From: Flavobacterium sp. UBA2787
Lineage (GTDB): Bacteria > Bacteroidota > Bacteroidia > Flavobacteriales > Flavobacteriaceae
Direction: 5' to 3'
Assembly: GCA_002352205.1 (NCBI GenBank)
Contig: DEHZ01000016.1
Span: forward strand, 1 to 64,000
Length of the DNA: 64,000 nt
Shown: positions 1 to 7,726 of the stretch, piece by piece
How positions within the stretch are numbered: position 1 is the first letter of the stretch
Layout of the letters: every line of letters starts with the position of its first letter
Notes under the pieces: model-generated
The model's input: only the letters and a program-made list of their open reading frames with translations
Databases searched by the model: none
Told to the model about the DNA's origin: nothing
Made by a program: the position numbers and the translations under genes

Positions 1-11
1 CTCTGCTCCCC

Positions 12-156
12 TAGCCCCGATTGTAATGGAAAGCCTTGTGAAGGATTGTTGTATTTTTTCTTGGCGAAAAAAAGCGACCAAAGGAAGCTCTTTTTTTGAC
101 TTAGAAAAAAACAACAAGACAAACAAGCTTGGAATGGAAAGCGGGATTAGCTTCTA
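12..156. repeat. Dispersed structured repeat, copy A (flavo-1-like)
   Basis: This 145-bp element recurs with the same length at 52003-52147. Its ends pair (AGC 13-15 with GCT 150-152, CCCG 16-19 with CGGG 142-145), as do CTTGT 35-39 with ACAAG 123-127, and TTGTTGT 46-52 with ACAACAA 111-117. The last helix has compensatory changes in the other copy, which argues for a folded RNA or DNA hairpin. It lies just 3' of the rhomboid gene. It resembles repeats of the AGCCCCGAT...AGCGGGA...AGCT type that I recall from Flavobacteria and may match the Rfam flavo-1 motif; that identification was not checked. Confidence 0.7.
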
Positions 157-162
157 ATACAA

Positions 163-945
163 CTAATCAGAGTAATTTTTAAAATGATTGGTGATTTGGC
201 GGTTGTTGTAACGGTTGGCATTTCTGTTTACGGGAATGTATTGTTGGTTGATGTGTTTCATTTTGGGATAGTAGAAACGGAAATAGATTCCGCTTAAGAT
301 GCCAAAAAGGAATCCGCCGATGTGGGCAAACCAAGCGACACCACTTTCCTGAATTGGGTTTTGAGAAGCTGTGTAAACGCTGAAAAATTGTTGAGCAATC
401 CAAAACAAAAGGAAAAGAAAGGCGGGAACGCTAAAGATTTTAATGATAAAAAGCATTTTGATTTTTGATTTTGGAAACATCACTAAATAGCATCCGAGGC
501 AACCTGCTATGGCTCCACTTGCTCCTAAACTTGGAATTATTGAGTTTGGTGCGGAAAAAACGTGGGCTAAAGCGGCGGTTAGTCCGGCTAATAAATAGAA
601 TAGTATAAATCGTTTTCTTCCGACGGTGGATTCGATGTTGTCTGCAAAAATCCAGAGAAAAAGCATGTTTCCTATGAGGTGCATCCATCCGCCGTGCATG
701 AACATGGAGGTGAAAAGTGTACTATATATAGGTGTTGGTCCCGGGTAATGCGGAACGCCTTGGATGTTGCCGACCAAATCGACTCCTTTTGTTATTTCGT
801 AAGGAACTGTGCTGTAGGAATAGGTAAAAACTTCGCTTGGAATCTGCAGAAAAAAGAATACGGCAATGTTTATCGCAATAAAAACGTAACTGAAGAGAGG
901 AAATTGTCCGCCTTTGACTTGGTCGTCGCCTATTGGAAAGAGCAT
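163..945 (-). CDS. Rhomboid family intramembrane serine protease
   Basis: A 260-residue polytopic inner-membrane protein. Rhomboids cleave transmembrane segments of other membrane proteins inside the bilayer. The catalytic dyad is visible: Ser143 in GASGAIAG and His208 in the helix AWFAHIGGFLFG, with the supporting Asn93 in HLIGNMLFLWIF. At least six hydrophobic segments are present, followed by a short basic C-terminal tail. The length is typical of Bacteroidota rhomboids. It is a single gene divergent from the small gene at 1046, with a -7 promoter element at 960-967. The family call is secure; the substrate is unknown. Confidence 0.93.
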   Translation of the reverse strand: MLFPIGDDQVKGGQFPLFSYVFIAINIAVFFFLQIPSEVFTYSYSTVPYEITKGVDLVGNIQGVPHYPGPTPIYSTLFTSMFMHGGWMHLIGNMLFLWIFADNIESTVGRKRFILFYLLAGLTAALAHVFSAPNSIIPSLGASGAIAGCLGCYLVMFPKSKIKMLFIIKIFSVPAFLFLLFWIAQQFFSVYTASQNPIQESGVAWFAHIGGFLFGILSGIYFRFYYPKMKHINQQYIPVNRNANRYNNRQITNHFKNYSD

Positions 946-959
946 ATTTGTTTTTTTAT

Positions 960-967
960 CAAATATA
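960..967 (-). promoter_or_regulatory. -7 promoter element of the rhomboid gene
   Basis: On the minus strand this reads TATATTTG, a full match to the Bacteroidota -7 consensus TAnnTTTG. It lies 15 nt upstream of the rhomboid start, giving a short leader as is usual in this phylum. No good -33 element was seen. Confidence 0.55.
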
Positions 968-1020
968 AAAAATTGTTTTTTGAACTTTTGAAAAAAATTT
1001 CTTTAAAAAAAGTTTTTTGG

Positions 1021-1028
1021 TATCTTCG
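1021..1028 (+). promoter_or_regulatory. -7 promoter element of the small gene at 1046
   Basis: TATCTTCG, one mismatch from TAnnTTTG and identical to the element in front of recG at 12504. It ends 17 nt before the TTG start at 1046, so transcription would begin only a few nucleotides before the start codon. Confidence 0.45.
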
Positions 1029-1045
1029 TCAAAAATAAAACTAGT

Positions 1046-1297
1046 TTGAAACTTATTAAATTTTTGGCCTTAGCGGAAAAACAACAATATGAAATTCTTT
1101 TTGACAAAGGCGTTGTTGTTGCTGAACGCAATGGAAAACCTGTGATTAAAAAACTCTACAGTTTAAATACTTTTTTTGTAGAGGTTCATTTCCATTTTGG
1201 CACGGAAGAAATTCTGTTCAAAAAAGTTTTTAAAGAAGGTGAATTATTAGACAGTTATTTGAGTGAATTTAAGTTGGTTTTACCAAAAATCAATTGA
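1046..1297 (+). CDS. Small conserved protein of unknown function
   Basis: An 83-residue soluble protein without signal peptide or membrane segment. The pattern MKLIKFLAL...KQQYEILFDKG...LYSLNTFFVEVHF resembles a family of roughly 70-80 residue proteins that I recall from Bacteroidota and whose function I do not know. No in-frame ATG lies near the conserved beginning, so TTG at 1046 is the best start; this fits the promoter-like TATCTTCG at 1021. The stop codon abuts that of the epimerase gene at 1298, and the two are convergent with no gap. Coding status is likely from composition and family resemblance; function unknown. Confidence 0.65.
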   Translation: MKLIKFLALAEKQQYEILFDKGVVVAERNGKPVIKKLYSLNTFFVEVHFHFGTEEILFKKVFKEGELLDSYLSEFKLVLPKIN

Positions 1298-1708
1298 TTA
1301 TCCGTTTTTATTCTCACAAAGTTCTAGCAAAACGCCATGTGTAGCTTTAGGATGAATAAAAGCAATATCCAATCCCTCTGCTCCTTTTCTGGGTGTTTTG
1401 TCTATTAATTGAACTCCTTTTTGATCTAATTCTTGTAAATTTTCTTCGATGTTTTTTACTGCGATGGCAAGATGATGAATTCCTTCGCCTTTTTTTTCTA
1501 TGAATTTTCCGATTGGTCCGTCGAGATCGGTGGATTCTAACAGTTCAATTTTGGATTGACCAATCATGAAAAAGGCGGTTTTGACTTTTTGCTCTTTTAC
1601 TTCTTCGATGTTATAACATTTGAGTCCCAGCATGTTTTCCCAAAAAGGGATTGCTTCTTCCAGACTTTTTACGGCAATGCCGATGTGTTCGATGTGTGAT
1701 AAATTCAT
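1298..1708 (-). CDS. mce: Methylmalonyl-CoA epimerase
   Basis: A 136-residue VOC-fold (glyoxalase/bleomycin resistance) protein that interconverts the R and S isomers of methylmalonyl-CoA between propionyl-CoA carboxylation and methylmalonyl-CoA mutase. Two tandem beta-alpha-beta-beta-beta modules are visible. Candidate metal ligands are His7 in HIEHIGIAV, the His pair in GIHHLAIAV near residue 78, and Glu in LLELCE near the C-terminus. The length is exactly that of the family. The mutase is not in this window, so the gene stands apart from its pathway partners. Confidence 0.88.
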   Translation of the reverse strand: MNLSHIEHIGIAVKSLEEAIPFWENMLGLKCYNIEEVKEQKVKTAFFMIGQSKIELLESTDLDGPIGKFIEKKGEGIHHLAIAVKNIEENLQELDQKGVQLIDKTPRKGAEGLDIAFIHPKATHGVLLELCENKNG

Positions 1709-1737
1709 AAAAGTAGTTTTTTAAATTAATTTTAATT

Positions 1738-2631
1738 TTACCAATTGGCGAATGAGATTCCGATTCCGAGTGTAGTTTGGCTGTGGTTGTAATCGACAAG
1801 TGTTTCGCCGTATCCATGAAAGAATTGAACATGACCTCTTAAGTGTCCTCTCATTGGAAAAACATAGTTTAATTGTATGCTTCCGCCTTTGATTCGGTCA
1901 AATGGATGTCTGACAATGGTATAAAACTCATGTCGGTTATACGAATAAGCCGCAGTAATTTCACCATTTCCGATGAATTTTGTTATGGTTGGATTTTCAT
2001 CATCGGTGTCTGCGGAACGTATCCATGGATTTAAGGAGACAATCCAATTATTGTTTTCATATCCCAGATGGAAGATTATTCTGTTCCAACTTCTTGACAG
2101 TGGAAAATCACGCCCGTTTGATTCATGATTAATCGATACACCTGTTGAACGGAAATATCCGCCGAATGCTTTGATTTTTAATGGATAGACAAAGATTAAT
2201 TCCGGTTCATAATTGAGTTCTCGGAATGCTCTTGACAAATCTTTGTTATAAATCTGCCAATACGCTTTTTGTGTATAAGCTAGCCAAATGTCTGCTTTTC
2301 CCCAAAACAAACCTTGAAGTAATTTAGTTTTGAAACTCAGTTGAAATTTTGCTTCGTAACGGTTGAAATCTTGTGCTTCTGTGGCGGAATAATCAGGATT
2401 TTCGCTGTAGGGTTTTTCATTTGGGTTACTTGACCATCTTCCGGCTGAAATATAGATTGGTTTATAGGAAACTAAGCGAAATGTACCTTTTTTGTGAATG
2501 GAATCGAGTTCCCATTGTTGAGAATAAGTTTTAGAAATAATATCTGTTTGCATCATTGGTTCTTCTAATGTTTGACTAATTGAAGTCAACGAAAAGCCAA
2601 AAAGTAAGCAAAAAAGCTTAAGAAATTTCAT
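1738..2631 (-). CDS. pldA: Outer membrane phospholipase A (PldA-like)
   Basis: A 297-residue exported beta-barrel with an N-terminal signal peptide (cleavage near FSLTSISQ, residue 20). Outer membrane phospholipases hydrolyse phospholipids that reach the outer leaflet of the outer membrane. The catalytic triad matches the enterobacterial enzyme in spacing: His169 and Ser171 in NHESNG, and Asn183 in SWNR, with offsets of +2 and +14 from the His. Alternating aromatic beta-strands and a final strand ending in aromatic W support a barrel. The upstream hairpin at 2671 separates it from the small peptide gene. The symbol rests on motif match only. Confidence 0.85.
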   Translation of the reverse strand: MKFLKLFCLLFGFSLTSISQTLEEPMMQTDIISKTYSQQWELDSIHKKGTFRLVSYKPIYISAGRWSSNPNEKPYSENPDYSATEAQDFNRYEAKFQLSFKTKLLQGLFWGKADIWLAYTQKAYWQIYNKDLSRAFRELNYEPELIFVYPLKIKAFGGYFRSTGVSINHESNGRDFPLSRSWNRIIFHLGYENNNWIVSLNPWIRSADTDDENPTITKFIGNGEITAAYSYNRHEFYTIVRHPFDRIKGGSIQLNYVFPMRGHLRGHVQFFHGYGETLVDYNHSQTTLGIGISFANW

Positions 2632-2670
2632 AGAGCAATTTTTCTCGAAAGATAGGTATTTTGTATAAAA

Positions 2671-2702
2671 AAAGTGTCAAATTTCTTTGACACTTTTTTA
2701 TT
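2671..2702 (-). terminator. Rho-independent terminator after the Lys/Cys-rich peptide gene
   Basis: GTGTCAAA (2674-2681) and TTTGACAC (2686-2693) form an 8-bp stem with a TTTC loop, flanked by A- and T-runs. It directly follows the stop codon of the gene at 2718 on the minus strand. Confidence 0.8.
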
Positions 2703-2717
2703 AACTTTAAATTATAA

Positions 2718-2921
2718 TTATGATTTTGCTTCTGCTTTTTTAGAAGCACAACATGCTTTTTTCTCGCCGGTTGCACAATCTTTTTTCTCTTCTTTTGAGC
2801 AAGCAGCTTTTTCAGTTTTAGCTTTATCTTTTTTCTTTTCTTTATTTTTTGGATCTGTTGCCATAGCATCTGCAGTTACGAAAAACGCGGCTACAACTAA
2901 TAATGAAACTAATTTTTTCAT
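2718..2921 (-). CDS. Small exported Lys/Cys-rich peptide
   Basis: A 67-residue protein with a signal peptide (MKKLVSLLVVAAFFVTADAMA) and a mature part of about 45 residues that is nearly all Lys, Glu, Ala and Cys. Four cysteines occur in the mature part (AACSKE, DCATGE, ACCASK). It has its own terminator at 2671. I recall similar tiny exported Cys/Lys-rich peptides in Flavobacterium but know no function; metal binding or a redox role are guesses. Longer reading frames on the same stretch (2618-2869, 2674-2943) are shadows caused by its low complexity. Confidence 0.7.
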   Translation of the reverse strand: MKKLVSLLVVAAFFVTADAMATDPKNKEKKKDKAKTEKAACSKEEKKDCATGEKKACCASKKAEAKS

Positions 2922-3048
2922 GATATACGATTTTAAGAATTAACGATTTATTATTACAAATATATAATTTATTGTGATACTTTGACAAAAGCCAACATTT
3001 TTTAATGCAATTTTAAGATTTAGACTTATTCTTTAGAAAAAATCAATC

Positions 3049-3345
3049 TTACCTATTATTTTGAATTATTTTGATAATTTCTTGTTTAGAAAGAACTCCG
3101 GATTGTCGCCAAAGTTGTTTGCCATTTTGAAAAAGCATCATAGTTGGCACACCTCGCACTTGGTATTGAGCTGCTAATGGTTGGTTTTTATCAACATCTA
3201 TTTTGATGATTGAAATATTTTCTCCCAATTCATCTTTCACTTCCTTTAAAATTGGAGCTAACATTTGACAAGGTCCGCACCAAGTAGCAAAAAAATCTAC
3301 CAACACGGGTTTTGGAGAATTAATGATATCTGTAAAATTTGACAT
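3049..3345 (-). CDS. Thioredoxin
   Basis: A 98-residue cytoplasmic thioredoxin with the classical active site WCGPC (Cys23, Cys26) and the cis-Pro motif RGVPTM near residue 73. It reduces disulfides or persulfides. Its start lies 10 nt downstream of the rhodanese lipoprotein stop, so it is the last gene of the unit persulfide dioxygenase - rhodanese - thioredoxin. In that context it probably releases sulfide or regenerates protein thiols from persulfides. The housekeeping trxA is probably elsewhere. Confidence 0.9.
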   Translation of the reverse strand: MSNFTDIINSPKPVLVDFFATWCGPCQMLAPILKEVKDELGENISIIKIDVDKNQPLAAQYQVRGVPTMMLFQNGKQLWRQSGVLSKQEIIKIIQNNR

Positions 3346-3355
3346 GTCAATAAAA

Positions 3356-3718
3356 TTAATTCCAATTCATATAACCATCTTGTAAATCAATAATTTGCGT
3401 GAAACCTAATTCTACCATTTTCTTGGCAGCTGTTTGGCTTCTAGCACCGCTTCTGCAATAGATGTAAACAGGTTGGGTTTTGTCTAACTTTTGGATTTCG
3501 GTTTCAAAATTAGCATCATTTACATTAATATTTTTTGCTCCTTTGATAAAACCATCTGCATATTCTTGTGGCGTTCTAACATCAATGAGTTGAACATTTT
3601 CATTTGCAATTACCGTTTGAAATTCTGATTTTTGAACAACTTTAATTTTTGAATCTTTTTGGGATTGGCAAGAAAATGCAACAAATGCGAATAGAAATAT
3701 CAAAATTATTTTTTTCAT
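3356..3718 (-). CDS. Rhodanese-like lipoprotein
   Basis: A 120-residue single-domain rhodanese carrying a lipoprotein signal peptide (MKKIILIFLFAFVAFSC, lipid-modified Cys17). The active-site loop CRSGARS with Cys88 is intact, so sulfurtransferase activity is expected, acting at the periplasmic face. I chose the ATG at 3718, because the frame upstream overlaps the preceding gene and lacks a signal. It is flanked by a persulfide dioxygenase (18 nt upstream) and thioredoxin (10 nt downstream), which fits periplasmic persulfide handling. Confidence 0.88.
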   Translation of the reverse strand: MKKIILIFLFAFVAFSCQSQKDSKIKVVQKSEFQTVIANENVQLIDVRTPQEYADGFIKGAKNINVNDANFETEIQKLDKTQPVYIYCRSGARSQTAAKKMVELGFTQIIDLQDGYMNWN

Positions 3719-3735
3719 ACTAATTATTTTAAAAA

Positions 3736-5142
3736 TTATAAAGTACTCGGACAAACGTAGGCCGTTCTTTTAATTTCGGTTTGTTTTATAGCAGCATAAC
3801 CACCTTTTACATCAATAACATTGTGATAGCCTCTTGCTTTTAGAATGGATGCGGCAATCATACTGCGGTATCCACCGGCACAATGCACATAGAAATCTTG
3901 TTCTTTTGGAAATTTGTTTAAATGTTCGTTTAGGAAATCTAGCGGAGTTGATGGTACATCGACTATATGTTCAGAAGCATATTCGCCCGGTTTTCTAACA
4001 TCGAAAACGGGAACATTTTCTTTTATTTTTTCTTCTAAAACAGCAGCATCAACAGAAGTTACGGTGTCGTATTCCATACCGGCTTTTTTCCAAGATTCAA
4101 AACCACCTTTTAAAAAGCCTACAGTATTATCATAGCCAACACGTGCTAAGCGTGTGATAGTTTCTTCTTCCCTACCTTCTTCTGTAGTTACCAACAAAAT
4201 AGGTTGCTTGTAATCTAAAATTAACGCACCAACCCATGGAGCAAATTGTCCGTCGATACCGATAAAGATTGATTTTGGAATATGTCCTTTAGCAAATTCT
4301 TCTTGATTACGAACATCTAAAACTAGTGCATCCGTTTCATTTGCAACGGTTTCAAACACATTAGGTTCAAATGCTTGAGCTTCTTTAATAATATTTTCTA
4401 CGTTTTCGTAGCCTTCTTTGTTTAGTTTAACGTTCATTGGAAAATAGGCAGGCGGTGGTAATAAACCGTCGGTTACTTCTTTCACAAATTCTTCTTTGGT
4501 CATATTTGCTCTCAACGCATAATTTGTTGCTTTTTGTTCACCAATGCTGCCAACGGTTTCTTTGCTTAGGTTTTTTCCGCAAGCAGAACCGGCTCCATGT
4601 GCAGGATAAACAATTACATCATCGGCTAATGTCATGATTTTGGTTCGAAGACTATCATACAATAATCCGGCTAATTGTTCTTGTGTCATATCAGCGGCTT
4701 TTTGAGCTAAGTCGGGACGGCCTACATCACCTAAAAACAAAGTATCACCGCTAAAAATGGCATGATCTTTTCCGTTTTTATCCTTTAATAAATAGGTTGT
4801 ACTTTCCATCGTATGGCCGGGCGTGTGCACGGCAGTAATAGTGATTTCGCCTAATTGAAATACTTCGCCATCTTTAGCAATGTGAGCTTTAAAACTGGGA
4901 TTAGCATTTGGTCCGTAAACAATTGGTGCTCCTGTTTTTTCGGCTAACGTAACATGACCACTGACAAAATCTGCATGAAAATGGGTTTCAAAAATGTATT
5001 TAATTTTTCCGTTAACATTTTCTGCCTTATCAATATAGGGTTGGACTTCACGCAATGGATCAATAATAGCAATTTCGCCATTACTTTCAATAAAATAAGC
5101 TCCTTGAGCAAGACATCCTGTGTATATTTGTTCTATTTTCAT
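3736..5142 (-). CDS. MBL-fold persulfide dioxygenase/rhodanese fusion (CstB/Blh-like), copy 1
   Basis: A 468-residue three-domain protein. The N-terminal metallo-beta-lactamase domain (about 1-245) has the ligand motif THFHADFVSGH (His54, His56, Asp58) and HTPGHTMEST, typical of ETHE1-like persulfide dioxygenases that oxidise glutathione or low-molecular-weight persulfide to sulfite. A first rhodanese domain (about 255-355) has no catalytic Cys and looks degenerate. The second (about 370-460) carries HCAGGYRS with the active Cys. This is the architecture of staphylococcal CstB. It has its own promoter and operator at 5188-5210. A paralog lies upstream at 5269. Confidence 0.9.
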   Translation of the reverse strand: MKIEQIYTGCLAQGAYFIESNGEIAIIDPLREVQPYIDKAENVNGKIKYIFETHFHADFVSGHVTLAEKTGAPIVYGPNANPSFKAHIAKDGEVFQLGEITITAVHTPGHTMESTTYLLKDKNGKDHAIFSGDTLFLGDVGRPDLAQKAADMTQEQLAGLLYDSLRTKIMTLADDVIVYPAHGAGSACGKNLSKETVGSIGEQKATNYALRANMTKEEFVKEVTDGLLPPPAYFPMNVKLNKEGYENVENIIKEAQAFEPNVFETVANETDALVLDVRNQEEFAKGHIPKSIFIGIDGQFAPWVGALILDYKQPILLVTTEEGREEETITRLARVGYDNTVGFLKGGFESWKKAGMEYDTVTSVDAAVLEEKIKENVPVFDVRKPGEYASEHIVDVPSTPLDFLNEHLNKFPKEQDFYVHCAGGYRSMIAASILKARGYHNVIDVKGGYAAIKQTEIKRTAYVCPSTL

Positions 5143-5187
5143 AAATTACTAATTTTTGGTAAAATTAAATATTGCCAAGTAAAAAAA

Positions 5188-5210
5188 TTGTAACAATAGT
5201 TACAAAGATA
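5188..5210 (-). promoter_or_regulatory. Crp/Fnr-type palindrome overlapping the promoter of copy 1
   Basis: TTGTAAC (5188-5194) AATA GTTACAA (5199-5205) is a perfect 7-bp inverted repeat with a 4-nt spacer. On the minus strand a -7 element TATCTTTG (5203-5210) overlaps its edge, so the palindrome covers the predicted transcription start. This arrangement would fit repression. A similar site occurs at 8574. The link to the Crp/Fnr protein encoded at 8595 is inference. Confidence 0.6.
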
Positions 5211-5218
5211 AGAAATTA

Positions 5219-5250
5219 AAAAAGCCTGAATCAATCAATTCAGGCTTTGA
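5219..5250 (-). terminator. Terminator after persulfide dioxygenase copy 2
   Basis: AAAGCCTGAAT and ATTCAGGCTTT flank a short loop, with an A/T tail on both sides. It lies between the stop at 5269 and the promoter of copy 1, so the two paralogs are probably transcribed as separate units. Confidence 0.75.
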
Positions 5251-5268
5251 CAAAAATTTATGATTGTT

Positions 5269-6684
5269 TTATAATAAGGTGGATGGGCAAACGAATTCTG
5301 TTGTTGGTATTGACGTTTTCTTGATTTCTGAAAAACCTCCGACAACATCTGAAAAATTTGAAAAACCATTTTGCTTTAAAATAGAAGCGGCTATTATACT
5401 TCTATATCCTCCGGCACAATTTAAAACGAATGGTTTATCTTTTGGAAATTCATTTAGACGTTTAGAAATTTCATTTAACGGAATATTGATTGCATCAATT
5501 ACATGTTCTGCATTGAACTCACTTTTCTTTCTAACGTCTATTAAAAGTTTATTATTATTTTGAATTTCATGCGATAATTCTTGAGCAGTAATTCTATTTA
5601 TTAACTCTATTTTTTTATTTGCATTTAACCAAGCATCAAAACCACCCTCTAAATATCCGATGACATAATCATATCCAACTCTTGAAAGGCGAATGATGCT
5701 TTCTTCTACCTTGCCGGGATAAGTTATGAGAAGAATTTTTTGTTTAATATTATCAATTAATTCTCCCACCCACATGGCAAAATTACTTTCCAATCCGATG
5801 TTTATGCTATTTGGAATGAATCCTTTTGCAAAATCTTCAGCTCTACGAGTGTCAAGCAAGAGAATATCTTTATTTGCTGAAAGTTTTTCAAAATCGTCTA
5901 ACGACAGAGCAATTTTTCCTCTGTGCATTATTGTATCTAAACTTTCATACCCTTGAATATTCATCAATACATTTTTAGGAAAATAGGCTGGCGGAGTTGT
6001 TAAACCATTTAATAACTCGTTCACAAATTCGTCTTCTGTCATATCAGGTCGAAGTGCATAATTTGTTTTTTTCTGATTTCCTAAGGTATCAGTCGTTTCT
6101 TTGCTCATCATTTTTCCGCAAGCAGAGCCGGCTCCATGATTAGGATAAACGATTAAATCATCGGAAAGAGGCATGATTTTGTTTCGAAGCGAATGAAAAA
6201 GCATTCGAGCCAATTTATCTTGCGTTAAATCTGCAATCACATGTTGAGCCAAATCGGGTCTGCCCACATCGCCAATAAAAAGAGTATCACCGGAAATTAT
6301 TCCGTGTTCTTTCCCGTTTTCATCAATTAATAAATAGGTTGTGCTTTCTAGCGTATGTCCGGGCGTGTGAAGAACTTTAATAGTATAATCACCAACTTTA
6401 AACAATTGATTATCTTCTGCTACCAAAGCATCAAAACAGGGTTTTGCAGTTGGTCCGTAGACAATTTTTGCTCCTTCTTTTTGGGCTAAATCTAAATGTC
6501 CGGAAACAAAATCGGCATGAAAATGCGTTTCAAAAACATACTTAATTTTAGCATTGTCTTTTTTTGCTCGATCAATATAGGGTTGAACTTCACGAAGTGG
6601 ATCAAAAATAGCTGCTTCACCTTTATTTTCCACATAATAAGCAGCATGTGCAATACAGCCTGTATAAATTTGTTCTATTTTCAT
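5269..6684 (-). CDS. MBL-fold persulfide dioxygenase/rhodanese fusion, copy 2
   Basis: A 471-residue paralog of the downstream protein with the same order of domains: MBL domain with THFHADFVSGH and HTPGHTLEST, degenerate middle rhodanese, and a C-terminal rhodanese with NCAGGYRS. The start is set at the ATG at 6684 because MKIEQIYTGC aligns with the start of copy 1; the extra 11 codons upstream have no counterpart. By eye the two are clearly homologous along their whole length, but diverged enough to be an old duplication. It lies downstream of the YeiH-type exporter and probably shares its transcript. Different persulfide substrates or oxygen regimes are possible. Confidence 0.9.
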   Translation of the reverse strand: MKIEQIYTGCIAHAAYYVENKGEAAIFDPLREVQPYIDRAKKDNAKIKYVFETHFHADFVSGHLDLAQKEGAKIVYGPTAKPCFDALVAEDNQLFKVGDYTIKVLHTPGHTLESTTYLLIDENGKEHGIISGDTLFIGDVGRPDLAQHVIADLTQDKLARMLFHSLRNKIMPLSDDLIVYPNHGAGSACGKMMSKETTDTLGNQKKTNYALRPDMTEDEFVNELLNGLTTPPAYFPKNVLMNIQGYESLDTIMHRGKIALSLDDFEKLSANKDILLLDTRRAEDFAKGFIPNSINIGLESNFAMWVGELIDNIKQKILLITYPGKVEESIIRLSRVGYDYVIGYLEGGFDAWLNANKKIELINRITAQELSHEIQNNNKLLIDVRKKSEFNAEHVIDAINIPLNEISKRLNEFPKDKPFVLNCAGGYRSIIAASILKQNGFSNFSDVVGGFSEIKKTSIPTTEFVCPSTLL

Positions 6685-6741
6685 TGTATTAAAAATTTTG
6701 ATAAAAATAGTCTCCAATAAAAAAATACAAAATGATATTTA

Positions 6742-7719
6742 TCAGTTAATTACAAAGAATATCCCGAGAAGAATCAATATAATTTGAAATAAAAAAATCA
6801 GAAAACCGTAGAATAATCCTTTCTTTCCGGATTGAATTAGGGCTGAAAAACTTACTTTCAATCCAATTGCTGTCATTGCTACAGTTAATAATACTTTACC
6901 AATTTCTGAAGAAAAATCAATAAAACTTTGTGGAATTTCAAATAATGAAACAAAAACAGTTATTAAAATAAAACCCCATAAATACCAAGGTAGCTGAAAA
7001 TAGCTTTTCCAATTTTTGCCTTTGTTGTCTTGGGTTAAGAAGGAAAAAAAGATTAAACCGGGAGAAAGCAATGCAACGCGAGCTAATTTTATGGTTAAGG
7101 CTTGATCTCCTACATCAGGTGAAATGGCAAAAGCTGCTCCGGCTACATTTCCAACAGAATGTAGTGTTCCTCCTAAAAGCAAACTTATTTCTGTGGTTGA
7201 AAAAGAAAAAAGTGTTAGAATTAATGGTAAGAAAAGCATTCCTAACGTACCAAATAAGTTAACTACTGCCATAGCAACGCCAACATCTTCTTTATTTTTA
7301 TTTAAACTTGGAGCTAAAGCGGCAATGGCACTGGAACCACAAATGGCGGTTCCAAACCCAACCATCCAACCAACTGTGCTAGGACAATTCATTTTTTTGG
7401 ATAAAAAAACACTGAAAATTAGGACTGCAAAAACAACGACTGCAACCAATAAAAAGCTTTGCCAACCAATTTTTCCCATGTAAGAATAATTGATACCAAA
7501 GGCTAAAAAAAGTATCGAAAATTCTAAGACTTTCGAACCTGTAAGACTTATTCCGGGAGATAATTTTGATGGTAGTTTAAAGAAATTTCCAATTACAATT
7601 CCTAACAACAATCCGATTAAAATGCTGTTTAAAAAAGGAAAAACAGTACTTATTGTCAATGCAAAAGCCGCTATTAAAATAGTAAAAAGAATTCCTGAAA
7701 ATGCGGTTTTAAAAATCAT
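6742..7719 (-). CDS. YeiH-family putative sulfate/anion exporter
   Basis: A 325-residue polytopic inner-membrane protein with about ten hydrophobic segments, matching the UPF0324/YeiH family (PF03601). Recognisable parts are the GLLLGIVIGN segment, the glycine-rich GWMVGFGTAICGSSAIAA loop, and GTLHSVGNVAGAAF. The family is poorly characterised but is often linked to sulfur-compound genes. Here it sits 7 nt downstream of a TauE-family exporter and 57 nt upstream of a persulfide dioxygenase, so export of sulfite or sulfate produced by persulfide oxidation is a reasonable inference. Confidence 0.82.
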   Translation of the reverse strand: MIFKTAFSGILFTILIAAFALTISTVFPFLNSILIGLLLGIVIGNFFKLPSKLSPGISLTGSKVLEFSILFLAFGINYSYMGKIGWQSFLLVAVVVFAVLIFSVFLSKKMNCPSTVGWMVGFGTAICGSSAIAALAPSLNKNKEDVGVAMAVVNLFGTLGMLFLPLILTLFSFSTTEISLLLGGTLHSVGNVAGAAFAISPDVGDQALTIKLARVALLSPGLIFFSFLTQDNKGKNWKSYFQLPWYLWGFILITVFVSLFEIPQSFIDFSSEIGKVLLTVAMTAIGLKVSFSALIQSGKKGLFYGFLIFLFQIILILLGIFFVIN

Positions 7720-7726
7720 ACTACAA

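Noticed and set aside
679-1038. Open frame of 119 codons on the plus strand
   Set aside because: It lies antisense over the rhomboid gene, which has clear catalytic motifs, and its protein is of low complexity toward the end.
2618-2943. Two open frames (2618-2869 minus, 2674-2943 plus) over the small peptide gene
   Set aside because: They result from the Lys-rich low complexity of the real peptide; one is almost pure Lys, the other almost pure Phe/Ala, with no signal peptide.
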